DNA of 64,000 bases. Origin: Collinsella sp. (GTDB taxonomy: Bacteria; Actinomycetota; Coriobacteriia; Coriobacteriales; Coriobacteriaceae). The position numbers and the translations under genes were made by a program. The stretch covers positions 1 through 64,000 of the forward strand of contig DXMU01000046.1 of NCBI GenBank assembly GCA_019414025.1, given 5' to 3'. The notes below the pieces were generated by a model. The model saw nothing but the letters and a program-made list of their open reading frames with translations. It had not been told where the DNA came from and did no database searches. Every line of letters begins with the position of its first letter. The stretch's first letter is position 1. Below, in pieces: positions 33,722-43,583 of this stretch.

Positions 33722-36449
33722 GAATCTCGATCTCCTCAGCGGGCAGGGTAAAACGGAAGACGGCCCCATGGGGGTGGTTGTCGCGAACTTCGATGACGCC
33801 GCCATGCGCCTCCACGATGGAGCGGCAGAGCGACAGCCCAAGGCCGATGCTTCGACGCGAATCCACGGGCCGCGTATTGCTTGAGGTGAAGAAGCGCTCA
33901 AAGATATGAGGCTTGTCGCAGTCTGCCACACCCGGCCCATCGTCTGCGACGTCCACCACGACGAACGCACCCTCGCGACGTGCTCTGATGGTGACAGTCG
34001 AGTCCTCGGGCGTGTATTTGAAGGCGTTCATGATGAGATTCGTAAGCACCTGCATGATGAGATGGACGTCGATGCGTACCAGCAGGATGTCGTCAGTGTG
34101 CTCGATGGTGACAGTACGTCCATGCGATGCTTGGGCGACATGGCTGAGGGCGGCCTCGATGACCTCGTCGATGAGCTCGGATGTGAAGTTGAGGCGAATG
34201 GTGCCATCCTCGACGCGTGTGATGGCGAGGAGGTTCTCCACGGTATCGATAAGCCAGAGGGAGTCGTCGTAGATGGCATCGGCAAGATCGCAGCGTTGTT
34301 CGAGGCTGAGCTTCTCGTCTCTCTTCCGAAGGATTGCCGCAGATCCGGATATAGCCGTGAGGGGTGTCCTCAAATCGTGGCCGATGGAGCGCAAAAGGTT
34401 GGCGCGCAGCTGCTCGTTTTTCGCCAAGACCGCAGCCTCTTCGCGCTCTTGCGCCGCTCGGTCACTTTCGAGCGCCAAGGCGCATTCACCTACGATAGAT
34501 AGGACGATCGAATGCTCGAAGGCTTCGGTCTCGCGCCCCTCCAGGGCGATGCCGATGACACCGAATACCTTGTCACCGGTGCGAACCGCGAGGTAGAGAC
34601 AGCGCGCCTCAGGCAGGGTCCGCGTGCTTGCGCCCGCGCGCTTGTTGTTGGTGAAGGTCCAGGTTGCAACGGCGCGCTCGTAGTCGGTGAGCAGCGACGC
34701 GGATCGGTTTTCGGTGCCAGCGGACTCATAGAGCGCCTTGCCGAGCGTGCCGTGTTCGGCGGGGTAGAAGACCACGTCGAGTTTTAGCAGTTTGACAAGT
34801 TGGTTCATGGCGACGCGGGCGCACTCCTCCGCGCTATGGGCTTGCTGTAAGATCTGGTTCGTTTCGAGGAGTACGCGCGTTTTGAATGCGTTCTCGGCGG
34901 AGGTACGGGCATTGTCGGCGATGCGCGCAGTTAACTCGCCGGCGACCATAGCGGTAGCGAACATGATGCCGAACGTGACCAGATAGCTTCGGTCGTAGCT
35001 GGCGAGCGAAAACAGAGGCGTTACGAAGCAGAAGTTGTAAAGCACTACAGAGAGCACGCTCGATACGATCGTGCAGATACGCCCCGTCGTGGTGACGGCG
35101 GTCAGCAGGGCCGTGAGGATATAGAGGGATATGATGCTGGAATCGGCAAATCCCAGATGGCGGAAAGCCGTGCCGATCGCCGTGGCGACAAGAGAGAGGG
35201 TCAGCGTGCGAAGCACGTCTCGGCTGCTGGGCGGCTGCAGGGCGAGCGCACGGCGGCGTCCTTTGGGCCGGGAGGGCGGAGTCGACTGGTCTGGAATGAT
35301 GTAAATGTCGAGGTTCGGGGCGAATGCTATGAGCTGCTCTACGAGAGATTTGCGGCCGAAGAGGGCCTGACGGACGCTGCTGCGCTCGCCCGTGCGCCCC
35401 ATGACGATCTTCGAAATACCCGACAGGCGCGCGAACTCGGAGATCTGAAACGCGACGTCGTCGCCATAGACGGTTTCCATATGTGCTCCGAGCTGCTCGG
35501 CCAGGGCGATATTGGCTGCAAGCTTGGCGCGCTCATCATCGCTCATGGCTTGCGTGCGCGGGCTCTCTACGAACAGGGCGACGAGCTCGCTGCGAAACGC
35601 TTTCGCCATGCGTGCGGCGGCACGGACGATGCGGGGATTGGTCGGCGCCGGGGAGACGCAGACTAAGATACGCTCCCTGGTGTAGTAGTCACGGTTTCCC
35701 AGCACGCGTGCGGCGTCTGTGAGGTGGCCGGTGCGATCGGCGCAGCGGCGCAGCGCGATTTCTCGGAGTGCGGTGAGGTTCTCGACGGTAAAAAAATGCT
35801 GTTGCGCTCGGTCGGCTTGTGCGGGACGGTAGACGAGGCCGGCGCGAAGGCGCTCAAGTAGGTCTTTGGGCTCTATGTCGACGAGCTCGACCTGGTCGGC
35901 ATCATCGAAGATGCGGTCGGGGATTCGTTCGCTCACGACAACGCCGGTGATGGATGCAACCATGTCGTTTAGGCTCTCGATATGCTGAACGTTCACGGTC
36001 GTATAGACGTCGATGCCTGCATGTAGAAGTTCCTCGACGTCTTGATAGCGTTTGTCGTGGCGAGACCCCGGCGCATTCGTATGGGCGAGCTCGTCGACAA
36101 GGATGAGCTGAGGGGCGCGTTCGATAGCCGCATCTAGATCGAACTCGCTGAGCGCAATGCCGTTGTGCTCGATGAGTTTACAGGGCGCGTTCTCAAGCCC
36201 TTGTGCAAGATGGGCAGTTGCCGGACGTTCGTGCGGCTCGATGTATCCCGCGACGACGTCGACACCTCGCCGCTTGGCGGCGTGGGCGGCTTGAAGCATC
36301 GCATAGGTTTTGCCTGCACCAGCAGCGTAGCCAAAGAAAATCTTGAGGTGTCCCCGGCTGGTTCGAGCGTCATCGGCGACCTCGTCTTTCTCAATTGCCT
36401 TGAGGATGAGGTCTGGATTGACGCGAGTGTCCGATGCGTCGCGCTGCAT
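33714..36449 (-). CDS. kdpD: KdpD osmosensitive potassium sensor kinase
   Basis: A 911-residue membrane histidine kinase that senses low potassium. Order: N-terminal KdpD domain with Walker A GYAAGAGKT (residues ~40-48) and DELAHTNAPGSRHDKRY; a universal-stress-protein-like domain (ERILVCVSPAP); four closely spaced membrane helices (DUF4118); a GAF-like region; the HisKA box SIGHDLRTPLTAISG; and the HATPase domain ending with GLGLSLCRSIVEAHGG. ATG at 36449 has GAAAGG upstream on the minus strand. It is divergent from kdpFABC and co-transcribed with kdpE. Confidence 0.95.
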   Translation of the reverse strand: MQRDASDTRVNPDLILKAIEKDEVADDARTSRGHLKIFFGYAAGAGKTYAMLQAAHAAKRRGVDVVAGYIEPHERPATAHLAQGLENAPCKLIEHNGIALSEFDLDAAIERAPQLILVDELAHTNAPGSRHDKRYQDVEELLHAGIDVYTTVNVQHIESLNDMVASITGVVVSERIPDRIFDDADQVELVDIEPKDLLERLRAGLVYRPAQADRAQQHFFTVENLTALREIALRRCADRTGHLTDAARVLGNRDYYTRERILVCVSPAPTNPRIVRAAARMAKAFRSELVALFVESPRTQAMSDDERAKLAANIALAEQLGAHMETVYGDDVAFQISEFARLSGISKIVMGRTGERSSVRQALFGRKSLVEQLIAFAPNLDIYIIPDQSTPPSRPKGRRRALALQPPSSRDVLRTLTLSLVATAIGTAFRHLGFADSSIISLYILTALLTAVTTTGRICTIVSSVLSVVLYNFCFVTPLFSLASYDRSYLVTFGIMFATAMVAGELTARIADNARTSAENAFKTRVLLETNQILQQAHSAEECARVAMNQLVKLLKLDVVFYPAEHGTLGKALYESAGTENRSASLLTDYERAVATWTFTNNKRAGASTRTLPEARCLYLAVRTGDKVFGVIGIALEGRETEAFEHSIVLSIVGECALALESDRAAQEREEAAVLAKNEQLRANLLRSIGHDLRTPLTAISGSAAILRKRDEKLSLEQRCDLADAIYDDSLWLIDTVENLLAITRVEDGTIRLNFTSELIDEVIEAALSHVAQASHGRTVTIEHTDDILLVRIDVHLIMQVLTNLIMNAFKYTPEDSTVTIRARREGAFVVVDVADDGPGVADCDKPHIFERFFTSSNTRPVDSRRSIGLGLSLCRSIVEAHGGVIEVRDNHPHGAVFRFTLPAEEIEIHE

Positions 36450-36561
36450 AGCGTAGCCTTTCTGAAACGTTGTCCATGCGTGCATACGCGGTGAGGACGC
36501 CACTGTATGCTCGCGAGGTCGAGTATAGGCGCACTGCAGCCGCAATAGTGCTTTCTACCTG

Positions 36562-36580
36562 CATCTTTACGGCATCTTAA
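36562..36580. promoter_or_regulatory. Candidate KdpE direct repeat in the kdpD-kdpF gap
   Basis: CATCTTTACGG followed directly by CATCTTAAGG gives two half-sites 11 bases apart, one helical turn, as expected for an OmpR-family dimer. It lies in the 243-base divergent promoter region. Confidence 0.4.
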
Positions 36581-36692
36581 GGTCGTGAGCCCCGGCCCTC
36601 ACGCCTCTTTAATCTCTAGAAGCGTTTACTGTCCCCAGGCGCTTGCGAGAGCAGGCGTCCGAGACATCGGACCGCGCGTGAAAGGGGCGGTA

Positions 36693-36779
36693 ATGGACAT
36701 CCTCATTCCCATTATCGGAGTCGTCTGCATCGGACTCCTTATCTATTACATCTACATTCTGATGAGGAGTGATTCGTAA
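36693..36779 (+). CDS. kdpF: KdpF small subunit
   Basis: A 28-residue single-helix peptide (IPIIGVVCIGLLIYYIYILM) at the head of the kdpFABC operon. KdpF stabilises the KdpFABC potassium pump. ATG at 36693 is preceded by AAAGGGGC. Longer in-frame extensions upstream lack membrane character and a ribosome site. Confidence 0.85.
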   Translation: MDILIPIIGVVCIGLLIYYIYILMRSDS

Positions 36780-36782
36780 ACT

Positions 36783-38606
36783 ATGGACGCTGCGATTCAG
36801 TACATCTTGTACTTTGCCGTGCTCGTCGTCCTGGCCGTTCCGCTCGGTCGGTTCATGGCCCATATCATGGATGGCGAGCATACGTTCCTGTCGCCTGTGA
36901 TTGCTCCTGTGGAGCGTGGCGTCTATCGTCTGCTTCGCATCGACGCGGCAGAGCAGATGGGGTGTAGGCGCTATCTGGCGAGCGTGCTGGTCTTTTCGGG
37001 GATCGGCCTCGTGGCCCTTGTGGCACTCCAGGCGCTTCAGCCCTTCTTGCCAGGCAATCCCCAGCACCTGCCGGGTGTGTCATGGGACCTGTCGTTCAAT
37101 ACGGCCGCTTCCTTCATAACCAACACCAATTGGCAATCCTATTCCGGTGAGACCACCCTGTCCTACCTTGTGCAGTTCATGGGCCTCACCGTGCAGAACT
37201 TCTTGTCCGCCGGCACCGGTATTGCGGTCATGTTCGCGCTCATCCGCGGTTTCCGTCAGGTCAAGGAGCAGGGTCTGGGTTCCTTCTGGGTCGACCTCAC
37301 CCGCACCGTCCTGTATGTGCTCATCCCGCTGAACCTCGTGTTCGGCATCTGCCTGGCTGCCGGTGGCGTCATCTCCAACTTCCAGCCGGCTCAGAAGGCT
37401 GAGCTCGTAGAGTCCGTCGCTGTCCAGCCTAATGCAGACGGCGGCTGGAGCGTCATCGACGGCGCCCAGATCGAGGGCGATACGGTCAAGGTCGACGGCA
37501 AGGTTGTCGAGGGCGCGCGCGTGGTCACCGAGCAGTTCCTGCCCCAGGGTCCTGCGGCTCCTCAGGTCGCCATCAAGCAGTCCGGTACCAACGGCGGCGG
37601 CTTCTTCGGCGTGAACTCCGCCCATCCGTATGAGAACCCCAGTGCCTTCACCAACATCATCGAGATGACCAGCCTGCTGCTGATCCCGGCTGCCTGCTGC
37701 TTCACCTTCGGTATCGGCGTCAAGAACACCAAGCAGGGCAAGGCCATCTTCGCGGCGATGCTTATCCTGCTCGTGGTCTTTACCGGCATCATCGCCGTTA
37801 ACGAGCATATGGGTACGCCGCAGCTGGCCGATGGCGGAGCGGTCAACATCGAGATGACCGATGGCCAGGCCGGCGGCAACATGGAGGGCAAGGAGAGCCG
37901 CTTCGGTATCGCCACCTCCTCCACGTGGTCGGCTTACACCACCGCCGCTTCCAACGGCTCGGTTAACTCCATGCACGACTCCTACACCCCGCTGGGCGGT
38001 TTTGTCCAGATGCTGCAGATGGCTCTGGGCGAGGTCGTCTTCGGCGGCGTGGGCTGCGGCCTGTACGGCATGATCGGCTTCGCCATCCTCACAGTGTTCA
38101 TCGCCGGCCTTATGGTCGGCCGCACGCCCGAGTTCCTGGGCAAGAAGATCGAGCCGGGCGAGATGCGCTGGGCAGTTGTCCTGTGCCTGGCAACTCCGTT
38201 TGCCATTCTGGTGTGCTCGGCCATCGCCTGCATGGTGCCCGGTCTTGCCGACCAGCTCAACAATGGTGGCGCGCACGGCTTCTCCGAGGTGCTGTATGCC
38301 TTCACCTCATGCGGCGGCAACAACGGCTCGGCGTTTGCAGGCATGAACTGCAACATTCCCTGGATCAACGTCATGCTCGGCCTCGAGATGCTGTTCGCCC
38401 GCTTCATGCCCATCATCGGTACGCTGGCTATCGCTGGCTCGCTGGCCAAGAAGGGTAAGGTCGCCGAGAGCGCCGGTACCCTGTCTACCACCAACGGCAT
38501 GTTCGTATTCCTGCTCGTGTTCATCGTTCTGCTGATCGGTGCCCTGAGCTTCTTCCCGGCCCTGGCGCTTGGCCCCGTTGCCGAGTTCTTTCAGATGATT
38601 GCGTAA
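36783..38606 (+). CDS. kdpA: KdpA potassium-binding channel-like subunit
   Basis: A 607-residue membrane subunit that selects potassium for the KdpFABC ATPase, with about ten membrane segments. The four selectivity-filter regions can be seen, including NTAASFITNTNWQSYSGE, KQSGTNGGGFFGVNSAHP and TSCGGNNGSAFAG. A larger than usual extracytoplasmic insertion lies near residues 200-260. The start is three bases after the kdpF stop with GAGGAG upstream, and the kdpB gene follows after 16 bases. Confidence 0.96.
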   Translation: MDAAIQYILYFAVLVVLAVPLGRFMAHIMDGEHTFLSPVIAPVERGVYRLLRIDAAEQMGCRRYLASVLVFSGIGLVALVALQALQPFLPGNPQHLPGVSWDLSFNTAASFITNTNWQSYSGETTLSYLVQFMGLTVQNFLSAGTGIAVMFALIRGFRQVKEQGLGSFWVDLTRTVLYVLIPLNLVFGICLAAGGVISNFQPAQKAELVESVAVQPNADGGWSVIDGAQIEGDTVKVDGKVVEGARVVTEQFLPQGPAAPQVAIKQSGTNGGGFFGVNSAHPYENPSAFTNIIEMTSLLLIPAACCFTFGIGVKNTKQGKAIFAAMLILLVVFTGIIAVNEHMGTPQLADGGAVNIEMTDGQAGGNMEGKESRFGIATSSTWSAYTTAASNGSVNSMHDSYTPLGGFVQMLQMALGEVVFGGVGCGLYGMIGFAILTVFIAGLMVGRTPEFLGKKIEPGEMRWAVVLCLATPFAILVCSAIACMVPGLADQLNNGGAHGFSEVLYAFTSCGGNNGSAFAGMNCNIPWINVMLGLEMLFARFMPIIGTLAIAGSLAKKGKVAESAGTLSTTNGMFVFLLVFIVLLIGALSFFPALALGPVAEFFQMIA

Positions 38607-38622
38607 AGGAGGGCGCAGATTT

Positions 38623-40683
38623 ATGGCTATGCAAAAAGACATGATGGGCCGCGCGGTCCGCGACTCGTTTGCCAAGCTGGATCCTCGCGTCCAGATTCAA
38701 AACCCGGTCATGTTCCTGGTGTGGCTTTCCGCCGTCATGACCTCCGTCCTGGCCGTCGCTTCCATTTTCGGTGTGCAGGACGCGGGTGTGCCCACCTACT
38801 ATGTGGTCGCCATCGCGGTCATCCTGTGGCTCACCGACCTGTTCTCGAACTTCGCCGAGGCGCTTGCCGAGGGCCGCGGTAAGGCCCAGGCCGATTCCCT
38901 GCGTGCGGCCAAGAAGGATGTCGAGGCCCATCGCATCGAGTCCGTTGAGGGCAAGGAGCACTTCATCGTCGTTCCCGGCACCGAGCTCACGCGCGGCGAC
39001 CTGGTGATCGTACGCGCCGGAGAGCAGATTCCCGGCGACGGCGACGTCATCGAGGGCGCTGCCTCCGTTGACGAGTCCGCCATCACCGGCGAGTCCGCCC
39101 CTGTGGTCCGCGAGGCCGGCGGCGACCGCTCTGCCGTTACCGGCGGTACCACGGTGCTGTCCGACTGGATCATCGTCAAGATCTCCAGTGAGCCCGGCCA
39201 GAGCTTCCTGGACAAGATGATCGCGATGGTCGAGGGTGCCGCGCGCAAGAAGACCCCTAACGAGATCGCTCTGGAGATCTTCCTGGTGGCCCTCTCCATC
39301 GTCTTTATCCTGGTCACGCTGGCCCTGTATTGTTACTCCTGCTTCTCGGTCGGTCTTAACGACATGGACAACCCCACGGCCGTGACCACGCTCGTGGCGC
39401 TGCTCGTGTGCCTGGCTCCCACTACCATCGGCGCCCTTCTGTCCGCCATCGGCATCGCCGGCATGAGCCGTCTGAACGAGGCCAACGTGCTGGCCATGTC
39501 CGGCCGCGCCATCGAGGCCGCCGGCGACGTCGACATCCTCATGCTCGACAAGACCGGTACCATCACCCTGGGCAACCGCCAAGCCGCCGAGTTCATCCCG
39601 GTCGACGGCGTCGATCCCGCGGAGCTGGCCGATGCCGCCCAGCTTTCCTCGCTGGCCGACGAGACCCCCGAGGGCCGTTCCATCGTCGTACTCGCCAAGG
39701 AGCAGTTCGGCCTGCGCGGCCGCACGCTCGAGGATAAGGGCATGGAGTTCATCCCGTTCACCGCGGCAACGCGTATGTCCGGCGTGAACTACGAGGGCAA
39801 TGAGATCCGCAAGGGCGCTGCCGATTCCGTGCGCACCTATGTGGAGGCAGCCGGCGGCGTGTTCTCCCAGGAGTGCGACGAGGCCGTCGAGCGCATCGCC
39901 AAGGCCGGCGGCACCCCGCTGGTCGTGACCAAGAACTGCCGCGTGCTGGGCGTTGTGTACCTCAAGGACATCATCAAGTCCGGCGTTAAGGAGAAGTTCG
40001 CCGACCTGCGCAAGATGGGCATCAAGACCATCATGGTGACGGGCGACAACCCGCTCACCGCCGCGGCAATCGCCGCCGAGGCCGGCGTTGACGACTTCCT
40101 GGCCGAGGCCACCCCTGAAGGCAAGCTCGAGAAGATCCGCGAGTTCCAGCGTGAGGGCCACCTGGTCGCCATGACCGGCGACGGCACCAACGACGCGCCC
40201 GCTCTGGCCCAGGCCGACGTCGCCGTGGCCATGAACACGGGCACCCAGGCCGCCAAGGAGGCCGGTAACATGGTCGATCTCGACTCCAACCCCACCAAGC
40301 TCATCGAGGTCGTGCGTATTGGCAAGCAGCTGCTCATGACCCGCGGTTCGCTCACGACCTTCTCAGTGGCCAACGACGTGGCGAAGTACTTCGCTATCAT
40401 TCCGGCCCTGTTCTCGCCAATCTACCCCGGGTTGGACGCCCTCAACATCCTGGGGCTCACCAGCCCGTTGTCTGCCGTGCTGTCCGCCATCATCTACAAC
40501 GCGTTGGTCATCGTCGCGCTGATTCCTGCCGCCCTGAAAGGCGTGAAGTACCGCGAGCTTTCGTCCGGCCAGCTGCTGACCCACAACCTGCTGGTGTGGG
40601 GTCTGGGCGGTATCGTGGCGCCGTTCGTATTCATCAAGATTATCGACATGCTGCTGGCCTTGTTCGGCATTGGCATGATGTAG
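38623..40683 (+). CDS. kdpB: KdpB P-type ATPase subunit
   Basis: The 686-residue catalytic ATPase of the Kdp potassium pump. Landmarks: actuator loop DESAITGESAPV, phosphorylation site Asp309 in LDKTGTITLG, KGAADSVRTY in the nucleotide-binding domain, and hinge MTGDGTNDAPALAQADVAVAM. ATG at 38623 has AAAGGAGGGCG upstream. A possible earlier start would overlap kdpA and lacks a ribosome site. Confidence 0.97.
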   Translation: MAMQKDMMGRAVRDSFAKLDPRVQIQNPVMFLVWLSAVMTSVLAVASIFGVQDAGVPTYYVVAIAVILWLTDLFSNFAEALAEGRGKAQADSLRAAKKDVEAHRIESVEGKEHFIVVPGTELTRGDLVIVRAGEQIPGDGDVIEGAASVDESAITGESAPVVREAGGDRSAVTGGTTVLSDWIIVKISSEPGQSFLDKMIAMVEGAARKKTPNEIALEIFLVALSIVFILVTLALYCYSCFSVGLNDMDNPTAVTTLVALLVCLAPTTIGALLSAIGIAGMSRLNEANVLAMSGRAIEAAGDVDILMLDKTGTITLGNRQAAEFIPVDGVDPAELADAAQLSSLADETPEGRSIVVLAKEQFGLRGRTLEDKGMEFIPFTAATRMSGVNYEGNEIRKGAADSVRTYVEAAGGVFSQECDEAVERIAKAGGTPLVVTKNCRVLGVVYLKDIIKSGVKEKFADLRKMGIKTIMVTGDNPLTAAAIAAEAGVDDFLAEATPEGKLEKIREFQREGHLVAMTGDGTNDAPALAQADVAVAMNTGTQAAKEAGNMVDLDSNPTKLIEVVRIGKQLLMTRGSLTTFSVANDVAKYFAIIPALFSPIYPGLDALNILGLTSPLSAVLSAIIYNALVIVALIPAALKGVKYRELSSGQLLTHNLLVWGLGGIVAPFVFIKIIDMLLALFGIGMM

Positions 40684-40695
40684 ACGGAGGTTTGT

Positions 40696-41286
40696 ATGTT
40701 CAAAGGTGTTGCATCGCGCGCACTGGGCGTGTTCGCGCTGTTTACCGTTGTCTGCGGCCTGGGCTATACGCTCGTCGTGACCGGCATCGCCCAGGTTGCG
40801 TTCCCGTACCAGGCGAACGGATCGCTCATCAAGGTCGACGGCAAGGTTGTGGGTTCCGAGCTCATCGGCCAGAACTTCGATGATGAAGCCCACATGTGGG
40901 GTCGTATCCAGAACGTGTCAATTGTCGAAGGCGAAGACGGCGAGCTTATGGCGTATGGTGCTCCGTCCAACCTGTCCCCGGCGAGTGAGGAGTATCGGCG
41001 GCTTGTGGACGCGCGCGTGAAGAAGATCCGCGCTGCCAACCCCGATGCCGATATGGACGCTGTGCCCGTCGACCTGGTGACGTGTTCGGGGTCCGGCCTC
41101 GACCCGGAGATCTCTCCGGATGCCGCCGAGTACCAGGTCCCGCGCCTTGCCAAGGCCACGGGCAAAAGTAAGGACGAGGTGCGCGACATCATCGCCGCGT
41201 GCACCAAGGGCCGTTTCCTCGGCGTGTTCGGCGAGCCCACGGTTAACGTGCTCAAGGTGAACCTTATGCTGGACGGCGCGCTGTAG
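40696..41286 (+). CDS. kdpC: KdpC subunit
   Basis: A 196-residue subunit with one N-terminal membrane helix (LGVFALFTVVCGLGYTLVVTGIAQ) and a periplasmic-side domain containing GSELIGQNFDD and TCSGSGLDPEISPDAAEYQVPR, both typical of KdpC, which raises ATP affinity of KdpB. ACGGAGG precedes the ATG at 40696. Last gene of kdpFABC. A ~120-bp repeat follows 20 bases after the stop. Confidence 0.95.
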   Translation: MFKGVASRALGVFALFTVVCGLGYTLVVTGIAQVAFPYQANGSLIKVDGKVVGSELIGQNFDDEAHMWGRIQNVSIVEGEDGELMAYGAPSNLSPASEEYRRLVDARVKKIRAANPDADMDAVPVDLVTCSGSGLDPEISPDAAEYQVPRLAKATGKSKDEVRDIIAACTKGRFLGVFGEPTVNVLKVNLMLDGAL

Positions 41287-41306
41287 GTGAGGGAGTGGCG
41301 GATGAG

Positions 41307-41426
41307 GGCATGACTGACTATCTGAGCCCTCAATTCCACCCCGCCCATCAGTTGCGGTGAAATACGGACTGTTTTAGCTGTCAAAGGCCTTATCTACTCC
41401 GTATTCCACCGCAACTTTTTTGTGAG
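41307..41426. repeat. ~120-bp direct repeat right of kdp, containing long palindrome
   Basis: Same orientation and over 85% similar by eye to 32892-33012. The palindrome arms are 41350-41368 and 41398-41416 with one mismatch. The lead GGCATGACTGACTATC is also conserved. It may terminate kdpFABC, as T-rich sequence follows the right arm. Confidence 0.85.
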
Positions 41427-41534
41427 GGTTGGGATTGAAGGTGAGGAGTGCGAGCGAGTGCAGATATGGCGGTTGCTGATACGATAGGTACGTTAGCAAC
41501 TGCCGCCGAGCGGCTCAAACGAAAGGAACCCTGT

Positions 41535-43484
41535 ATGGAGTCTTCCGCCTACCCGATGCTCTTTAGCCCGATCAAGGTCGGTACGACCGAGGTCAAGAAC
41601 CGCGTCTTTATGCCGCCGGTGTCCACGAACCTGGCCGATCATGGCTATGTGACCGACGACTTGGTTGATCATTACCGTGCCCGTGCCAAGGGCGGCGTGG
41701 GCCTCATCATTACCGAGGTCGTGACGGTCGAGCCCACCTATACCTATCTGCCGGGTGACATGTGCTGCTACGACGACACGTTTATCCCCGGCTGGGAAAA
41801 GCTCGCCGCAGCCGTCCACGAGTATGGCTGCAAGATCATGCCGCAGCTCTTCCATCCCGCCTACATGGCCTTTAACATTCCGGGCACGCCGCGCCTGATC
41901 GCTCCGTCCTTTGTGGGCCCGTCCTATGCCCGCGAGGCGCCGCGCCCCATCACGGTCGATGAGATCCACGAGCTCACGCATCAGTTTGGTGACGCTGCTG
42001 TGCGCATGCAGAAGGCCGGTGTCGACGGCGTCGAGGTCCATGCGGCACACGCCCACGGCATGCTCGGCGGCTTTTTGACCCCGCTCTATAACAAGCGCAC
42101 CGACGAGTACGGCGGCTCGCTCGACGCCCGCATGCGCTTCCTGCTCGAGGTCATCGCCGAGATTCGCGAGCGCTGCGGCAAGGACTTTATCATCGACGTC
42201 CGTATCTCGGGCGACGAGTACACCGATGGCGGCCTGACCCTCAACGACATGATCTATGTCTCGCGTCGCTTGGAGAAGGCCGGCGTCGACATGATCCACG
42301 TGTCGGGCGGCACTACCATCAAGCGCGGCTCCGCCATTCCCGCCGCCGGTACGCAGCAGGCCTCGCACGCCGCCTGCTCGCGCGAGATCAAGAAGCATGT
42401 GAATATTCCCGTTGCCACGGTCGGCCGCATCAACGAGGCATGGATTGCCGAGGAACTGATCGAGGACGGCGCCGCCGACATCTGCATGATGGGCCGTGCC
42501 AATCTGTGCGATGCCGAGTTCTGCAATAAGGCCGCTGCCGGCAACACCGACGACATCCGCCCCTGCATCGGCTGTTTGCGCTGCCTGAACGGCATTATGT
42601 TTGGCAAGCGCATCTCCTGCACCGTCAACCCGGACGTGGAGCGCGACGAGGCCGGCTACGAGCCTGCCGCCGAGGCCAAGAACGTGCTCGTTGTGGGCGC
42701 TGGTCCTGCGGGCATGGAGGCAGCCTACATTGCCGCCAAGCGCGGCCATAACGTGGTGCTCGTGGATAAGCAGGACGAGCCGGGCGGCGAGATGCGCATT
42801 GCGGCCGTTCCGCCGGCAAAGCAGGAGCTCACGCGCGTGATCAAGTATCAGTACCGTCGCCTGGCCGAGGCCGGCGTCACGTGCGTCTTTGGTACCGAGC
42901 TTTCGGCCGAGGACATCCAGCGCGACTACGCGGGCTACGAGGTTGTCCTGGCTTATGGCGCCGAACCCATCGCCCCGGCCTTTATGCAGGGATTTAAGCA
43001 GGTCATGACGGCTGACGACCTGCTGGGTGGCAAGGCTTTCCCGGGCAAGAAGATCGTCATTGTGGGCGGCGGCACCGTTGGTTGCGAGACGGCCGATTAC
43101 CTGGCCCCGTTGGTCAACGACCTGTCGCCGGCCAACCGCGATGTCACCGTCATCGAGATGACCAAGACGCTCGCCGCCAACGAGGGCGGCGCCGGCCGCG
43201 CGGTGCTCATCACGCGCATGCTCTCCAAGGGTGTTCACGTGCTGACCGAGGCCAAGGTGACCGAGATTACCGAGGACACCATCAGTTACGAAAAGGACGG
43301 CGAGGTCCACACCATCGCCGACGCCGACACGCTGGTGCTTGCCATGGGCTATCGTCCCAACACCAAGCTGGCCGACGACCTGGCGGCAGCCGGCGTTACC
43401 ACCCACGTGCTGGGCGATGCCAACAAGTGCGGTAACATTCGCGACGCCATCGGCGATGGCTACAAGGTTGCCTGCGAGCTCTAG
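41535..43484 (+). CDS. NADH:flavin oxidoreductase, Old Yellow Enzyme-type with Fe-S and FAD domains
   Basis: A 649-residue enzyme of the 2,4-dienoyl-CoA reductase/BaiCD-BaiH/trimethylamine dehydrogenase class. An N-terminal FMN TIM barrel (LFSPIKVGTTEVKNRVFMPP; HAAHAHGMLGGFLTPLYNKRTDEYGG) leads to a four-cysteine cluster site (CIGCLRCLNG...CTVNP) near residues 345-370, then two Rossmann folds (VVGAGPAGMEAAYIAAKRG and VIVGGGTVGCETADYLA). Such enzymes reduce activated double bonds, including bile acid, steroid and drug enones, in gut anaerobes. GAAAGGAA lies before the ATG at 41535. It stands alone and ends in a strong terminator. Substrate unknown. Confidence 0.88.
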   Translation: MESSAYPMLFSPIKVGTTEVKNRVFMPPVSTNLADHGYVTDDLVDHYRARAKGGVGLIITEVVTVEPTYTYLPGDMCCYDDTFIPGWEKLAAAVHEYGCKIMPQLFHPAYMAFNIPGTPRLIAPSFVGPSYAREAPRPITVDEIHELTHQFGDAAVRMQKAGVDGVEVHAAHAHGMLGGFLTPLYNKRTDEYGGSLDARMRFLLEVIAEIRERCGKDFIIDVRISGDEYTDGGLTLNDMIYVSRRLEKAGVDMIHVSGGTTIKRGSAIPAAGTQQASHAACSREIKKHVNIPVATVGRINEAWIAEELIEDGAADICMMGRANLCDAEFCNKAAAGNTDDIRPCIGCLRCLNGIMFGKRISCTVNPDVERDEAGYEPAAEAKNVLVVGAGPAGMEAAYIAAKRGHNVVLVDKQDEPGGEMRIAAVPPAKQELTRVIKYQYRRLAEAGVTCVFGTELSAEDIQRDYAGYEVVLAYGAEPIAPAFMQGFKQVMTADDLLGGKAFPGKKIVIVGGGTVGCETADYLAPLVNDLSPANRDVTVIEMTKTLAANEGGAGRAVLITRMLSKGVHVLTEAKVTEITEDTISYEKDGEVHTIADADTLVLAMGYRPNTKLADDLAAAGVTTHVLGDANKCGNIRDAIGDGYKVACEL

Positions 43485-43510
43485 TTAACCCCTTTGCACC
43501 AATCGATTGC

Positions 43511-43562
43511 AAAAAGCGGCGGCTGCCCTGTGTGTTGGGCAGCCGCCGCCTGCGTTTTGCCA
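43511..43562 (+). terminator. Terminator after OYE gene
   Basis: Thirteen-base arms (43516-43528 and 43537-43549; GCGGCGGCTGCCC and complement), extended by GCAAAA/TTTTGC, with a T-run. Confidence 0.88.
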
Positions 43563-43583
43563 AAGAAAGATTATTGTCGGGCC

